Source: Actinomycetes bacterium
GTDB taxonomy: Bacteria; Actinomycetota; Acidimicrobiia; Acidimicrobiales; UBA8190
DNA length: 19,456 nucleotides
Assembly: GCA_021798135.1 (NCBI GenBank)
Contig: JAJZYI010000025.1
Span: forward strand, 1 to 19,456
Direction of reading: 5' to 3'
Positions within the stretch are counted from its first letter, which is position 1; the number at the start of each line of letters is the position of its first letter. The position numbers and the translations under genes were made by a program. This document shows, piece by piece, positions 9,202 through 15,762 of the stretch. Below the pieces are notes generated by a model. It searched no databases. It saw nothing but the letters and a program-made list of their open reading frames with translations, and was not told the origin of the DNA.

Positions 9202-9213
9202 GCGAGCGCTCGC
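9202..9213. promoter_or_regulatory. 12-bp perfect palindrome upstream of the membrane-protein pair
   Basis: GCGAGCGCTCGC is perfectly self-complementary and lies about 20 bp upstream of the chosen start of the minus-strand membrane gene. It could be an operator or chance in GC-rich DNA. Confidence 0.25.
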
Positions 9214-9221
9214 CGGGGCGT

Positions 9222-9356
9222 GGGACGCGGGCCGACCGGCTCGGGTGCGGCGCACGGCGGGTGGGACGCGGGCCGCCCGGCTCGGGTGCGGCGCACGGCG
9301 GGTGCGGCGCAGGGCGGGTGGGGTGCGGCGCACGGCGGGTGCGGCGCAGGGCGGCG
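9222..9356. repeat. Compound GC-rich tandem repeat in a divergent spacer
   Basis: Two 41-bp units start at 9222 and 9263 (GGGACGCGGGCCG...) and differ at one base. They are followed by shorter units that reuse the TGCGGCGCA(C/G)GGCGGG core. The array fills most of the 214-bp region between the membrane-protein gene and the aldehyde dehydrogenase gene, where both promoters should be. It has no intervening spacers. Confidence 0.85.
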
Positions 9357-9396
9357 CGATGTGCCGCGTTGGCCGCCGACGGGAGATGATCGTGAC

Positions 9397-10761
9397 ATGC
9401 CGATCGCCACCGTCAACCCCGCCACCGGCCGGACGGAGCGCACGTTCGAGCCCCACGACGACGCCGAGGTCGAGGCCCGGCTGGCCCGGGCGGCAGCCGC
9501 GGCGGCCGACTACCGGCTGACGTCGTTCGAGGAGCGGGCCCGCTTGGCGGTGACGGCGGCCGACCTCCTCGAAGGCGAGCTGCCGGTCCTGGCGCGCATC
9601 CTCACCACCGAGATGGGCAAGACCTTCGCGGCGGCGAAGGGAGAGGTGGCGAAGTGCGCCACCGCGTTCCGCTACTACGCCGAGCACGCCCAGGCGATGC
9701 TGGCCGAGGAGGCCGTGGCGCTCGACAACGGCACCGGCGCGGTGCGCTACGAGCCCATGGGGCCGGTCCTCGCCGTCATGCCGTGGAACTTCCCGCTGTG
9801 GCAGGTGGTGCGCTTCGCCGCGCCGGCGCTCATGGCCGGCAACGTCGGGCTGCTCAAGCACGCCTCCAACGTGCCGCAGACGGCCCTGGCGCTCGAGGAC
9901 CTCCTGCTGCGGGCGGGGTTCCCACCCGGGGCGTTCCAGGTGCTGCTGGTGCCGTCCGCCGCGGTGGCGGGGATCGTGGCGGACGACCGCGTCCGGGCGG
10001 TGACGCTCACCGGGTCCGAGGCGGCCGGCCGCTCGGTGGCGGAGGCGGCGGGCCGAGCGCTCAAGAAGTCCGTGCTGGAGCTGGGGGGCAGCGACCCGTT
10101 CATCGTCCTCCCCTCGGCGGACCTGGCTCGCGCCGCGGCCGTCGCCGTCGAGGCCCGGGTGCAGAACAACGGGCAGAGCTGCATCGCCGCCAAGCGCTTC
10201 GTCGTGCACCGGGACTGCTACGACGAGGTGGTCGGGGCCATGGTGAAGGCCATGGAGGCGCTGGCCGTCGGCGACCCGATGGACCCGGCCACCGAGGTGG
10301 GTCCGCTCGCCACCGCCGCCGGTCGCGACGAGGTCGCGGCCCAGGTGGAGGACGCTCGGAGCCAGGGTGCCGAGGTGCTGTGCGGCGGGTCCCCGCTCAC
10401 CCGCGACGGCTGGTACTACCGGCCGACGGTGCTGGCGGGCGTCCGGCCGGGCATGCGCGTCCACGAGGAGGAGGTGTTCGGCCCGGTGGCGACGGTCTAC
10501 CGGGCCGAGGACACCGCCGACGCGATCCGGATCGCCAACGACACGGGGTTCGGCCTCGGTGCCAGCGTGTGGACGGGGGACCCGGGCGAGGAGGCGGCCG
10601 TCGTCGGTGCCCTGCGGGCCGGCATGGTGTTCGTGAACGCCATGGTGGCGTCGATGCCCGCGCTGCCCTTCGGCGGGGTCAAGCGCTCGGGGTATGGACG
10701 GGAACTGGCGGTGCACGGCATCCGCGAGTTCTGCGACGTGAAGGCGGTCCGCCGGGTCTGA
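9397..10761 (+). CDS. NAD(P)-dependent aldehyde dehydrogenase, succinate-semialdehyde dehydrogenase-like
   Basis: This 454-aa soluble enzyme of the ALDH superfamily oxidises an aldehyde to the acid. Visible landmarks are MPWNFPLWQ with the oxyanion Asn131 (128-135), the cofactor-binding segment LLKHASNVPQ (152-161), LTGSEAAGR (204-212), the general base Glu228 in LELGGSDPF, the catalytic Cys262 in NNGQSCIAAKRF, and EEVFGPVATVY near the end. The short N-terminus and the KHASNVP motif resemble the GabD1/SSADH-type branch with short N-termini, so a succinate-semialdehyde or similar semialdehyde substrate is a fair guess only. The ATG at 9397 is preceded by GGGAG 11 nt upstream. The gene stands alone, divergent from the membrane genes and convergent with marR. 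Confidence 0.92.
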   Translation: MPIATVNPATGRTERTFEPHDDAEVEARLARAAAAAADYRLTSFEERARLAVTAADLLEGELPVLARILTTEMGKTFAAAKGEVAKCATAFRYYAEHAQAMLAEEAVALDNGTGAVRYEPMGPVLAVMPWNFPLWQVVRFAAPALMAGNVGLLKHASNVPQTALALEDLLLRAGFPPGAFQVLLVPSAAVAGIVADDRVRAVTLTGSEAAGRSVAEAAGRALKKSVLELGGSDPFIVLPSADLARAAAVAVEARVQNNGQSCIAAKRFVVHRDCYDEVVGAMVKAMEALAVGDPMDPATEVGPLATAAGRDEVAAQVEDARSQGAEVLCGGSPLTRDGWYYRPTVLAGVRPGMRVHEEEVFGPVATVYRAEDTADAIRIANDTGFGLGASVWTGDPGEEAAVVGALRAGMVFVNAMVASMPALPFGGVKRSGYGRELAVHGIREFCDVKAVRRV

Positions 10762-10795
10762 CCGGTGCCGGTGGGCCCGGCGGGCGGGCACCGGT
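10761..10795. terminator. Hairpin between convergent genes
   Basis: ACCGGTGCC (10761-10769) and its perfect complement GGCACCGGT (10787-10795) form a 9-bp stem with a 17-nt GC-rich loop. It starts at the last base of the dehydrogenase stop codon and lies 21 bp from the end of the convergent marR gene. It is a possible bidirectional terminator without T-tracts. Confidence 0.5.
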
Positions 10796-10816
10796 CGGCC
10801 GGCGCGTGCTCCTGCC

Positions 10817-11557
10817 TCAGGCGCTGGTCCAGCCGGCGGCCCAGTGCTGGGCCGGCGCCTCGCCGATGGCGCGGGCGAGCACGGCGAGGGCGCGGACCAT
10901 GCCGCGTCGCTCGTCGGAGGGGATGGCGCCGAGCATGCCCCGGACCAGGTCGCGGCGGCGTTCGGTCACCTTGCTGACCAGGGACCGCCCGTCGGCCGAC
11001 AGCGACAGCTCGATCTCGCGTCGGTCGAGCTGGTCGCGCTCGCGCTCGACGAGGCCCTTGCGCACCAGGCGGTCGCACATGCGGGTGGCCGTCGACGGGT
11101 TGACGCCCATGGCCTCGGCGAGGTCGGCCAGCCGGCACGGCTCCTGGGTGGCCAGCAGCACCAGGGTCCGGTACTGGGGCAGGGTGACGCTCTCGTTCAC
11201 CTGGTGCACCGACGCCTCGGCGAGCGACACCATGGCCCGGCTGGCCAGGAGCACGGCCTCCACCACGTCCTCGTCGCCGACGGCCTCACCTGCGGGCGCG
11301 CCCGACCTCGTCGCCACGGCGGCTGCCCGGCCCGCCGTGGTGGCCTTCGCGCCGGCCTCCGCCCGGCCCGCCGTGGTGGCCTTCGCGCCGGCTGCCGCCC
11401 GTTGCCCCCGGTCCGCTGGGCCCTGGGCGTCCTGGTGCTCGCCGTGCGCCGCTCCGGCTCCGGTGCCGAGGGCCTCGGCCGGCCGGGCGGCGGTGCGACG
11501 CCGTGCCGCCACGCGCTCGCGGGCTGCCTCGGTCCGGCCTGTCGTCTGGATGTTCAC
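10817..11557 (-). CDS. MarR-family transcriptional regulator with a long N-terminal extension
   Basis: This 246-aa regulator has a typical MarR winged-helix domain in residues of about 105-240: a first helix with LLASRAMVSLAEASV, recognition-helix region PCRLADLAEAMGVNPSTATRMCDRLVRKGLV, and the wing ERERDQLDRREIELSLSADG. About 100 residues precede it, Ala/Arg/Gly-rich and low complexity, including a duplicated GAKATTAGRA. The GTG start directly abuts the TGA of the met8-like gene (TGAGTG), which places it as the last gene of the leftward cysD-cysN-met8-marR operon. A role in controlling this sulfur locus, perhaps by autoregulation, is inferred from position only. The start could lie further in, but the zero-gap junction favours 11557. 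Confidence 0.85.
   Translation of the reverse strand: MNIQTTGRTEAARERVAARRRTAARPAEALGTGAGAAHGEHQDAQGPADRGQRAAAGAKATTAGRAEAGAKATTAGRAAAVATRSGAPAGEAVGDEDVVEAVLLASRAMVSLAEASVHQVNESVTLPQYRTLVLLATQEPCRLADLAEAMGVNPSTATRMCDRLVRKGLVERERDQLDRREIELSLSADGRSLVSKVTERRRDLVRGMLGAIPSDERRGMVRALAVLARAIGEAPAQHWAAGWTSA
11328..11395 (-). repeat. 36-bp in-frame duplication in the MarR N-terminal extension
   Basis: Two units begin at 11328 and 11364 (CGGCCCGCCGTGGTGGCC...) and encode GAKATTAGRA twice at a 12-residue spacing. Confidence 0.8.
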
Positions 11558-12307
11558 TCAACCAGTATCGCGGGTGGGGGCGTGAGGGGCGTGGCGGAGC
11601 GAGACGCCCGTGTCGAGGCGGGCGCGGCGCTGCCGGCCCGGACGGCCCTGGCGAAGGGCCGCCGTCGACAGCAGGGCCCGGGCGTCGTCGAGCCGGCCGG
11701 CGCGCACCAGGTCGGGCAGGGGGCCGTGCAGCAGGCCGTGCCAGTCGACCGCCTCGGTCGAGCCCCCGGCGCCCTGCACGGCCCGGCGGGCCTCGGCGAG
11801 GAGCCGGGCCAGGGTACCCAGGTGCGGTCCGAGCGCTGCGGCAGCCCTGGTCCGTGCCCACGATGCCAGCGCCGGGCTGGCGCCACCCGTGGACACGGCG
11901 ATGGTGACCGGCCCGTCGCGGTGCACGGCGGGCAGCACCGCCGAGCAGTGGGCGGGGTCGTCCGCCGCGTTCACCCACACGCCGGCCGCCTCGGCGTCCT
12001 CCCACACGGCTCGGTCCACCTCGGCGACACCCGTCGCGGCGAACACCAGCCGGTAGCCGGCAGCCTCGCCGCGCCGGTAGCGGCGCACGCGGACGTCGAG
12101 GGGCGGACCGCACCCCCCGTCGCCCAGCAGGCCGTCGGCGGTGAGGTCGTCGATGGCAGTGCTCACCTCGGGAGCGACCAGGGTCACCCGGGCGCCGCAG
12201 CGCAGCAGGGCCCCGGTCTTGCGGCCGGCGACTCGTCCCCCGCCCACGACGAGGCAGGGCCGGCCGCGGACGACCAGGCCGATCGGGAAGACCTCGCCGT
12301 CGATCAC
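11558..12307 (-). CDS. Precorrin-2 dehydrogenase / sirohydrochlorin ferrochelatase (Met8/CysG N-terminal type)
   Basis: This 249-aa protein performs the last steps of siroheme synthesis: NAD-dependent oxidation of precorrin-2 to sirohydrochlorin and, in bifunctional members, iron insertion. The N-terminus has the Rossmann motif CLVVGGGRVAGRK (18-30) followed by ARVTLVAPEV. The conserved LVFAATGVAEVDRAV and VWVNAADDPAHCSAVLPAV segments carry the family's substrate-site residues, then ITIAVSTGGASPALA-like sequence. The usual C-terminal SAM methyltransferase half of CysG is absent, so uroporphyrinogen methylation must be encoded elsewhere. The GTG at 12305-12307 lies 17 bp after the cysN stop. 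The position between cysN and marR fits a supply of siroheme for the sulfite reductase encoded across the divergent promoter. The last 30 residues are Arg-rich and probably disordered. Confidence 0.88.
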   Translation of the reverse strand: MIDGEVFPIGLVVRGRPCLVVGGGRVAGRKTGALLRCGARVTLVAPEVSTAIDDLTADGLLGDGGCGPPLDVRVRRYRRGEAAGYRLVFAATGVAEVDRAVWEDAEAAGVWVNAADDPAHCSAVLPAVHRDGPVTIAVSTGGASPALASWARTRAAAALGPHLGTLARLLAEARRAVQGAGGSTEAVDWHGLLHGPLPDLVRAGRLDDARALLSTAALRQGRPGRQRRARLDTGVSLRHAPHAPTRDTG

Positions 12308-12324
12308 GACGCCCGGCCCCGCCG

Positions 12325-13740
12325 TCAGGGCCGCAGCTCGCCGACGGGCGCCGCCGCCGGCGAGCCGGTGCCCGCGGTGACCGGCGGCAGCCCGACCAGC
12401 CCGGCAGCGACCGTGGCGTGGGTGGCCTCGTCGATGAGCACGAAGCTCCCCGTCACCCGGTTGGCGGGGTAGGCGTCGGCCGCGAGCGGGACGGCGCTGT
12501 GCAGGCGGGCCACCCCGATGTCGTTGGTCCGCAGCTCCGGCGCCTCCGTCAGCGTCATGCTCCCCACGTCGAGGCGGGAACGGACCGAGACCACCCGGAC
12601 CGGCGCCACCCGGGTCGTGTGCTTGACCTGGTACCGCTGGCCGGCGGCCAGCGGCGCCTCGGCGAACCAGCAGATGGTGGCCTCCACCTCCTCCCGCGGC
12701 TCGGGAGCGCCGGCCACCGGGGCGATGAGGTCGCCGCGGCTGACGTCGAGGTCGTCGGCCAGCGTGACGGTGACGGACATCGGCGGGACGGCGGCGTCGA
12801 GCGGGCCGTCGAAGGTGGACACGGCCGCCACCACCGTGCGGCCGCCCCCGGGCAGCACCACGACCTCGTCGCCGGGACGCAGCACGCCGCCCGAGACCAT
12901 GCCGGCGTAGTCACGGCCGCCGCCGGGCCGGCGTAGCACCCACTGCACGGGCAGGCGGGCGCCGTTGCCCGTCCCGGCTGCCCACGTGCCGGACGGGGCG
13001 TCCTGGAGCGCCTGCAGCACCGTCGGCCCCTGGTACCAGGGCGCTCGGTCCGACGGCTCCACCACGTTGTCGCCGTCGAGGGCCGAGACCGGCACGACGA
13101 GCGGTGGCGACGCGCCGAGCCGGCGAGCGAGCTCGGCCACGTCGCCGGCGACGGCGTCGAAGGCCGACTGGCCCCACCCGGCCAGGTCCATCTTGTTGGC
13201 GGCGACGATCCACGACCGCACCCCGAGGAGGGTCGCGATGCAGCAGTGGCGGCGCGTCTGCTCGCGCAGGCCGCCAGTCACGTCGACGACCACGACGGCC
13301 AGGTCGGCCGTCGACGCACCGGTGGCCATGTTCCGCGTGTACTGGACGTGGCCCGGGCAGTCGGCGATGACGAACTTGCGGCGCGGGGTGGCGGCGTAGC
13401 GGTAGGCGACGTCGATGGTGATGCCCTGCTCGCGCTCGGCCCGGAGGCCGTCGGTGACGAACGACAGGTCGACGCCGTCGACGCCGCGGCGCCGGCTCGC
13501 CGACGACAGCGCCTGGATCTGGTCGTCGAAGAGCTGCTTGGTGTCGTGGAGCAGGCGGCCGATGAGCGTCGACTTGCCGTCGTCGACCGAGCCCACCGCG
13601 GCGAACCGGAGCAGTCCCGCGTCGGCAGCCACACCCTGACCGCCTCGAACGTCGGGCTGGCCCGGACCGCCTGGAACGTCGGGGTCGTCCGGACCGCCCG
13701 GAACGTCGGGGTCGTCCGGACCGGCGACAGCGGTCGCCAT
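12325..13740 (-). CDS. cysN: Sulfate adenylyltransferase subunit 1 (GTPase subunit CysN)
   Basis: This 471-aa regulatory GTPase of ATP sulfurylase drives the unfavourable formation of APS from sulfate and ATP by GTP hydrolysis, in complex with CysD. GTPase motifs are GSVDDGKST (50-58), the switch region EREQGITIDVAYRY (102-115), DCPGH (127-131) and NKMD (182-185). The EF-Tu-like beta-barrel domains follow, with GRDYAGMVSGG and KHTTR-type segments. There is no C-terminal APS kinase (CysC) fusion. The ATG at 13738-13740 shares its A with the cysD TGA stop (TGATG). The first 40 residues are a Pro/Asp/Gly-rich tail built of three 27-bp repeats, absent from ordinary CysN. Confidence 0.94.
   Translation of the reverse strand: MATAVAGPDDPDVPGGPDDPDVPGGPGQPDVRGGQGVAADAGLLRFAAVGSVDDGKSTLIGRLLHDTKQLFDDQIQALSSASRRRGVDGVDLSFVTDGLRAEREQGITIDVAYRYAATPRRKFVIADCPGHVQYTRNMATGASTADLAVVVVDVTGGLREQTRRHCCIATLLGVRSWIVAANKMDLAGWGQSAFDAVAGDVAELARRLGASPPLVVPVSALDGDNVVEPSDRAPWYQGPTVLQALQDAPSGTWAAGTGNGARLPVQWVLRRPGGGRDYAGMVSGGVLRPGDEVVVLPGGGRTVVAAVSTFDGPLDAAVPPMSVTVTLADDLDVSRGDLIAPVAGAPEPREEVEATICWFAEAPLAAGQRYQVKHTTRVAPVRVVSVRSRLDVGSMTLTEAPELRTNDIGVARLHSAVPLAADAYPANRVTGSFVLIDEATHATVAAGLVGLPPVTAGTGSPAAAPVGELRP
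13637..13722 (-). repeat. 27-bp in-frame repeats in the CysN N-terminus
   Basis: Units beginning at about 13637, 13664 and 13691 share GGAACGTCGGGGTCGTCC-like sequence. They encode GPDDPDVPG, GPDDPDVPG and the diverged GPGQPDVRG ahead of the GTPase domain. Confidence 0.8.
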
Positions 13741-14720
13741 CAGAAGTAGCCCTCGCGCTTGCGGTCCTCCATGGAGGTCTCCGACACGCGGTCGTCGGCC
13801 CGCGTCGCGCCCCGCTCGCTCACGCGAGAAGCGGCCGTCTCGGCGATGATCTCGGCGACGGTCGATGCCGCCGAGCGGACCGCACCCGTGCACGTCGCGT
13901 CCCCCACGGTGCGGAAGCGGACCTCCAGCTTCTCCACGGCCTCGCCCGGGCCGGGCCGCACCCAGTCGGAGGTGGCCAGCAGCATGCCGTCGCGGCGGAC
14001 GACCTCGCGCCGGTGGGCGAAGTAGATCGAGGGCAGCTCGATGCGCTCCCGCTCGACGTACTGCCAGACGTCGAGCTCCGTCCAGTCCGACAGCGGGAAG
14101 GCGCGGAGGTGCTCTCCGGGGCGGACGCGGCCGTGGTAGAGCTGCCACAGCTCGGGGCGCTGGTTGCGCGGATCCCACTGGCCGAAGCCGTCGCGGAACG
14201 ACAGCACCCGCTCCTTGGCCCTGGCCTTGTCCTCGTCCCGGCGGGCTCCGCCGATGCAGGCGTCGAAGCGGTGCTCGGCTATGGCGTCGAGCAGCGTGAC
14301 GCTCTGCAGGCGGTTGCGGGACCCGTCGGGACCGGGGTCGGCGACCCTGCCGCGGTCGATCGACTCCTGCACCGAGGCGACGATCAGGTCCTCGCCGAGC
14401 TCGGCGACACGCCGGTCCCGGAACGCGAGCACCTCCGGGAAGTTGTGGCCCGTGTCGACGTGCATGACGGGGAAGGGGAACCGGGCGGGCCGGAACGCCT
14501 TCTCGGCCAGGCGGAGCAGGACGGCGGAGTCCTTGCCCCCGCTGAACAGCAGGACCGGTCGCTCGCACTCGGCCGCCACCTCGCGCATCACGAAGACGGC
14601 GTGGGCCTCGAGCTGGTCCAGGTGGCTGGGACGGCGCAGGCGTCCGGAGGCGGAGCCGTCGGGGCCCACGGCTCCGGGACCGGCCGGCCCGGCGTGCTGA
14701 CTGTCGGCGGTCACGGTCAT
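13740..14720 (-). CDS. cysD: Sulfate adenylyltransferase subunit 2 (CysD)
   Basis: This 326-aa catalytic subunit of heterodimeric ATP sulfurylase converts sulfate plus ATP to APS and pyrophosphate. The PP-loop SGGKDS is at 60-65. It is followed by VMHVDTGHNFPEVL, the ACIGGARRDEDKARAKERVLS region, WDPRNQRPELW and the SDWTELDVWQYV motif, all standard for CysD. The protein ends in the family-typical MEDRKREGYF. The ATG at 14718-14720 has GGAGG 10 nt upstream; a GTG at 14777 is in frame but adds an atypical Arg-rich lead. The 30-residue N-terminal Gly/Pro stretch is slightly longer than usual. It is the first gene of the leftward operon, divergent from cysH. Confidence 0.95.
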   Translation of the reverse strand: MTVTADSQHAGPAGPGAVGPDGSASGRLRRPSHLDQLEAHAVFVMREVAAECERPVLLFSGGKDSAVLLRLAEKAFRPARFPFPVMHVDTGHNFPEVLAFRDRRVAELGEDLIVASVQESIDRGRVADPGPDGSRNRLQSVTLLDAIAEHRFDACIGGARRDEDKARAKERVLSFRDGFGQWDPRNQRPELWQLYHGRVRPGEHLRAFPLSDWTELDVWQYVERERIELPSIYFAHRREVVRRDGMLLATSDWVRPGPGEAVEKLEVRFRTVGDATCTGAVRSAASTVAEIIAETAASRVSERGATRADDRVSETSMEDRKREGYF

Positions 14721-15033
14721 CGATCGGCGTCCTCCATCGTCGTGCAGCCCACGCCGGGCGGGCCGGTCACCCGGCACCCGGCAAATGCTTCAAATATGAT
14801 CGGAATAGTCATGTATAGTACCCCGTCGAGCGGCCCTGTCCACCACGTGCCGGACCGGCCCCAGGCCGAGAACGCCGCCGCTCACCCGCAGACCGCAGAC
14901 CGCAGACCGCAGACCCGCAGACCGCAGACCCGCAGACCCGCAGGACGAAGTCAGCGCGACGGGGTCCGGAGCCGGAAGCCCGGCACCCGGAGCCCGCCCG
15001 CCCGCCGATGCCGAGCATCCCCGAGGAGACGAC
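14721..15033. promoter_or_regulatory. Divergent cys control region with an AT-rich core
   Basis: This 313-bp region separates cysD and cysH. Its core at about 14785-14822 is strikingly AT-rich in DNA otherwise about 75% G+C. It holds a rightward -10-like TATAGT (14814-14819) and a TATGA-N9-TCATG partial dyad (14796-14814) that could bind a regulator. No convincing -35 box can be assigned, and the leftward promoter is less clear. A transcript starting just after 14819 would have a leader of about 205 nt before cysH, containing the CGCAGAC repeats. I saw no match to known sulfur riboswitches. Confidence 0.55.
14887..14947. repeat. CGCAGAC short tandem repeats in the cysH leader
   Basis: Seven CGCAGAC heptamers, some with an extra C between them (7-8 bp period), end in CGCAGG. 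They lie between the AT-rich promoter core and the cysH start, and so probably in the transcribed leader. Confidence 0.85.
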
Positions 15034-15762
15034 GTGACCGCAGAACCCTCCGCCGCACAGAACCCGGCGGCCACCGCCGTGGGCGCCGGGCGACCGGTCC
15101 CGGTGGTGGAGGTCGACCCGGCCGAGATCGCCGACGTCGCCGCCGCCCTGGAGACGCGCCCTGCCACCGCGGCGATCGCCTGGGCCGTCGAGCGCTTCGA
15201 CCGGAGGGTCGCCCTGGCCTGCTCCTTCCAGGACTGCGTGGTGGTCGACCTGGCCGTGCAGGTCGACCCGCGCATCGAGGTGCTGTTCCTCGACACGGGC
15301 TCGCACTTTCCCGAGACGCTCGCCTACGTCGAGCAGGTGCGCGAGCTCTACGACCTCGACCTGACGGTGGTGTCCCCGGGCCCTGGCGCTGACGCGTGGC
15401 CGTGCGGCAGCGAGCGGTGCTGCGAGGTCCGCAAGGTCGAGCCGCTGGGCCGCGCCCTGGCCGGGCGGGGCGCCTGGCTCACCGGCCTGAAGCGGGTGGA
15501 CGCCCCGACCCGGGCCGGTGCGCCGGTCGTGTCGTGGGACGCGGCGAGGGCGATGGTCAAGGTCAACCCCATGGCGACCTGGACGGACGACGACGTGGAG
15601 CGCTACGCGGCCGACCACGGCCTGCCGGTGCATCCCCTGGTGCCCCGGGGGTACCGGTCGATCGGCTGTGCGCCGACCACGCGCCCGGTGGCGCCGGACG
15701 AGGACCCCCGCGCCGGCCGGTGGTCGGGGACGGGCAAGATCGAGTGCGGGCTGCACCGGTGA
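15034..15762 (+). CDS. cysH: APS/PAPS reductase (CysH, APS-reductase type with altered Fe-S motif)
   Basis: This 242-aa enzyme reduces activated sulfate to sulfite. It has SFQD (64-67) and FLDTGSHFPET (85-95; most homologues have Y at the S90 position), then the Cys129-Cys130 pair in ERCCEVRKVEPL. That pair marks the APS-using, [4Fe-4S]-containing branch, and this fits the absence of an APS kinase. The catalytic Cys238 lies in KIECGLH at the C-terminus. The second half of the usual cluster motif, CxxC, reads Cys212-Ala-Pro-Thr215, so one of four expected ligands is missing. The GTG start has GAGGAG 5 nt upstream. Its stop overlaps the sulfite reductase start by 4 bp (GTGA). It is the first gene of the rightward operon. 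Thioredoxin would be the usual reductant. Confidence 0.92.
   Translation: MTAEPSAAQNPAATAVGAGRPVPVVEVDPAEIADVAAALETRPATAAIAWAVERFDRRVALACSFQDCVVVDLAVQVDPRIEVLFLDTGSHFPETLAYVEQVRELYDLDLTVVSPGPGADAWPCGSERCCEVRKVEPLGRALAGRGAWLTGLKRVDAPTRAGAPVVSWDAARAMVKVNPMATWTDDDVERYAADHGLPVHPLVPRGYRSIGCAPTTRPVAPDEDPRAGRWSGTGKIECGLHR

Noticed and set aside
12325..14568. 747-codon extended cysN frame
   Set aside because: The upstream part is a cysD shadow; the ATG at 13740 overlapping the cysD stop starts the real protein.
14820..15033. Riboswitch or cysteine-rich leader peptide controlling cysH
   Set aside because: I found no SAM-type riboswitch core and no run of Cys codons in a short upstream frame; only the C-rich heptamers stand out.
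15396..15758. Upstream extension of the sulfite reductase frame inside cysH
   Set aside because: The extension is a shadow of cysH in another frame; homology begins just after the GTG at 15759, which overlaps the cysH stop.
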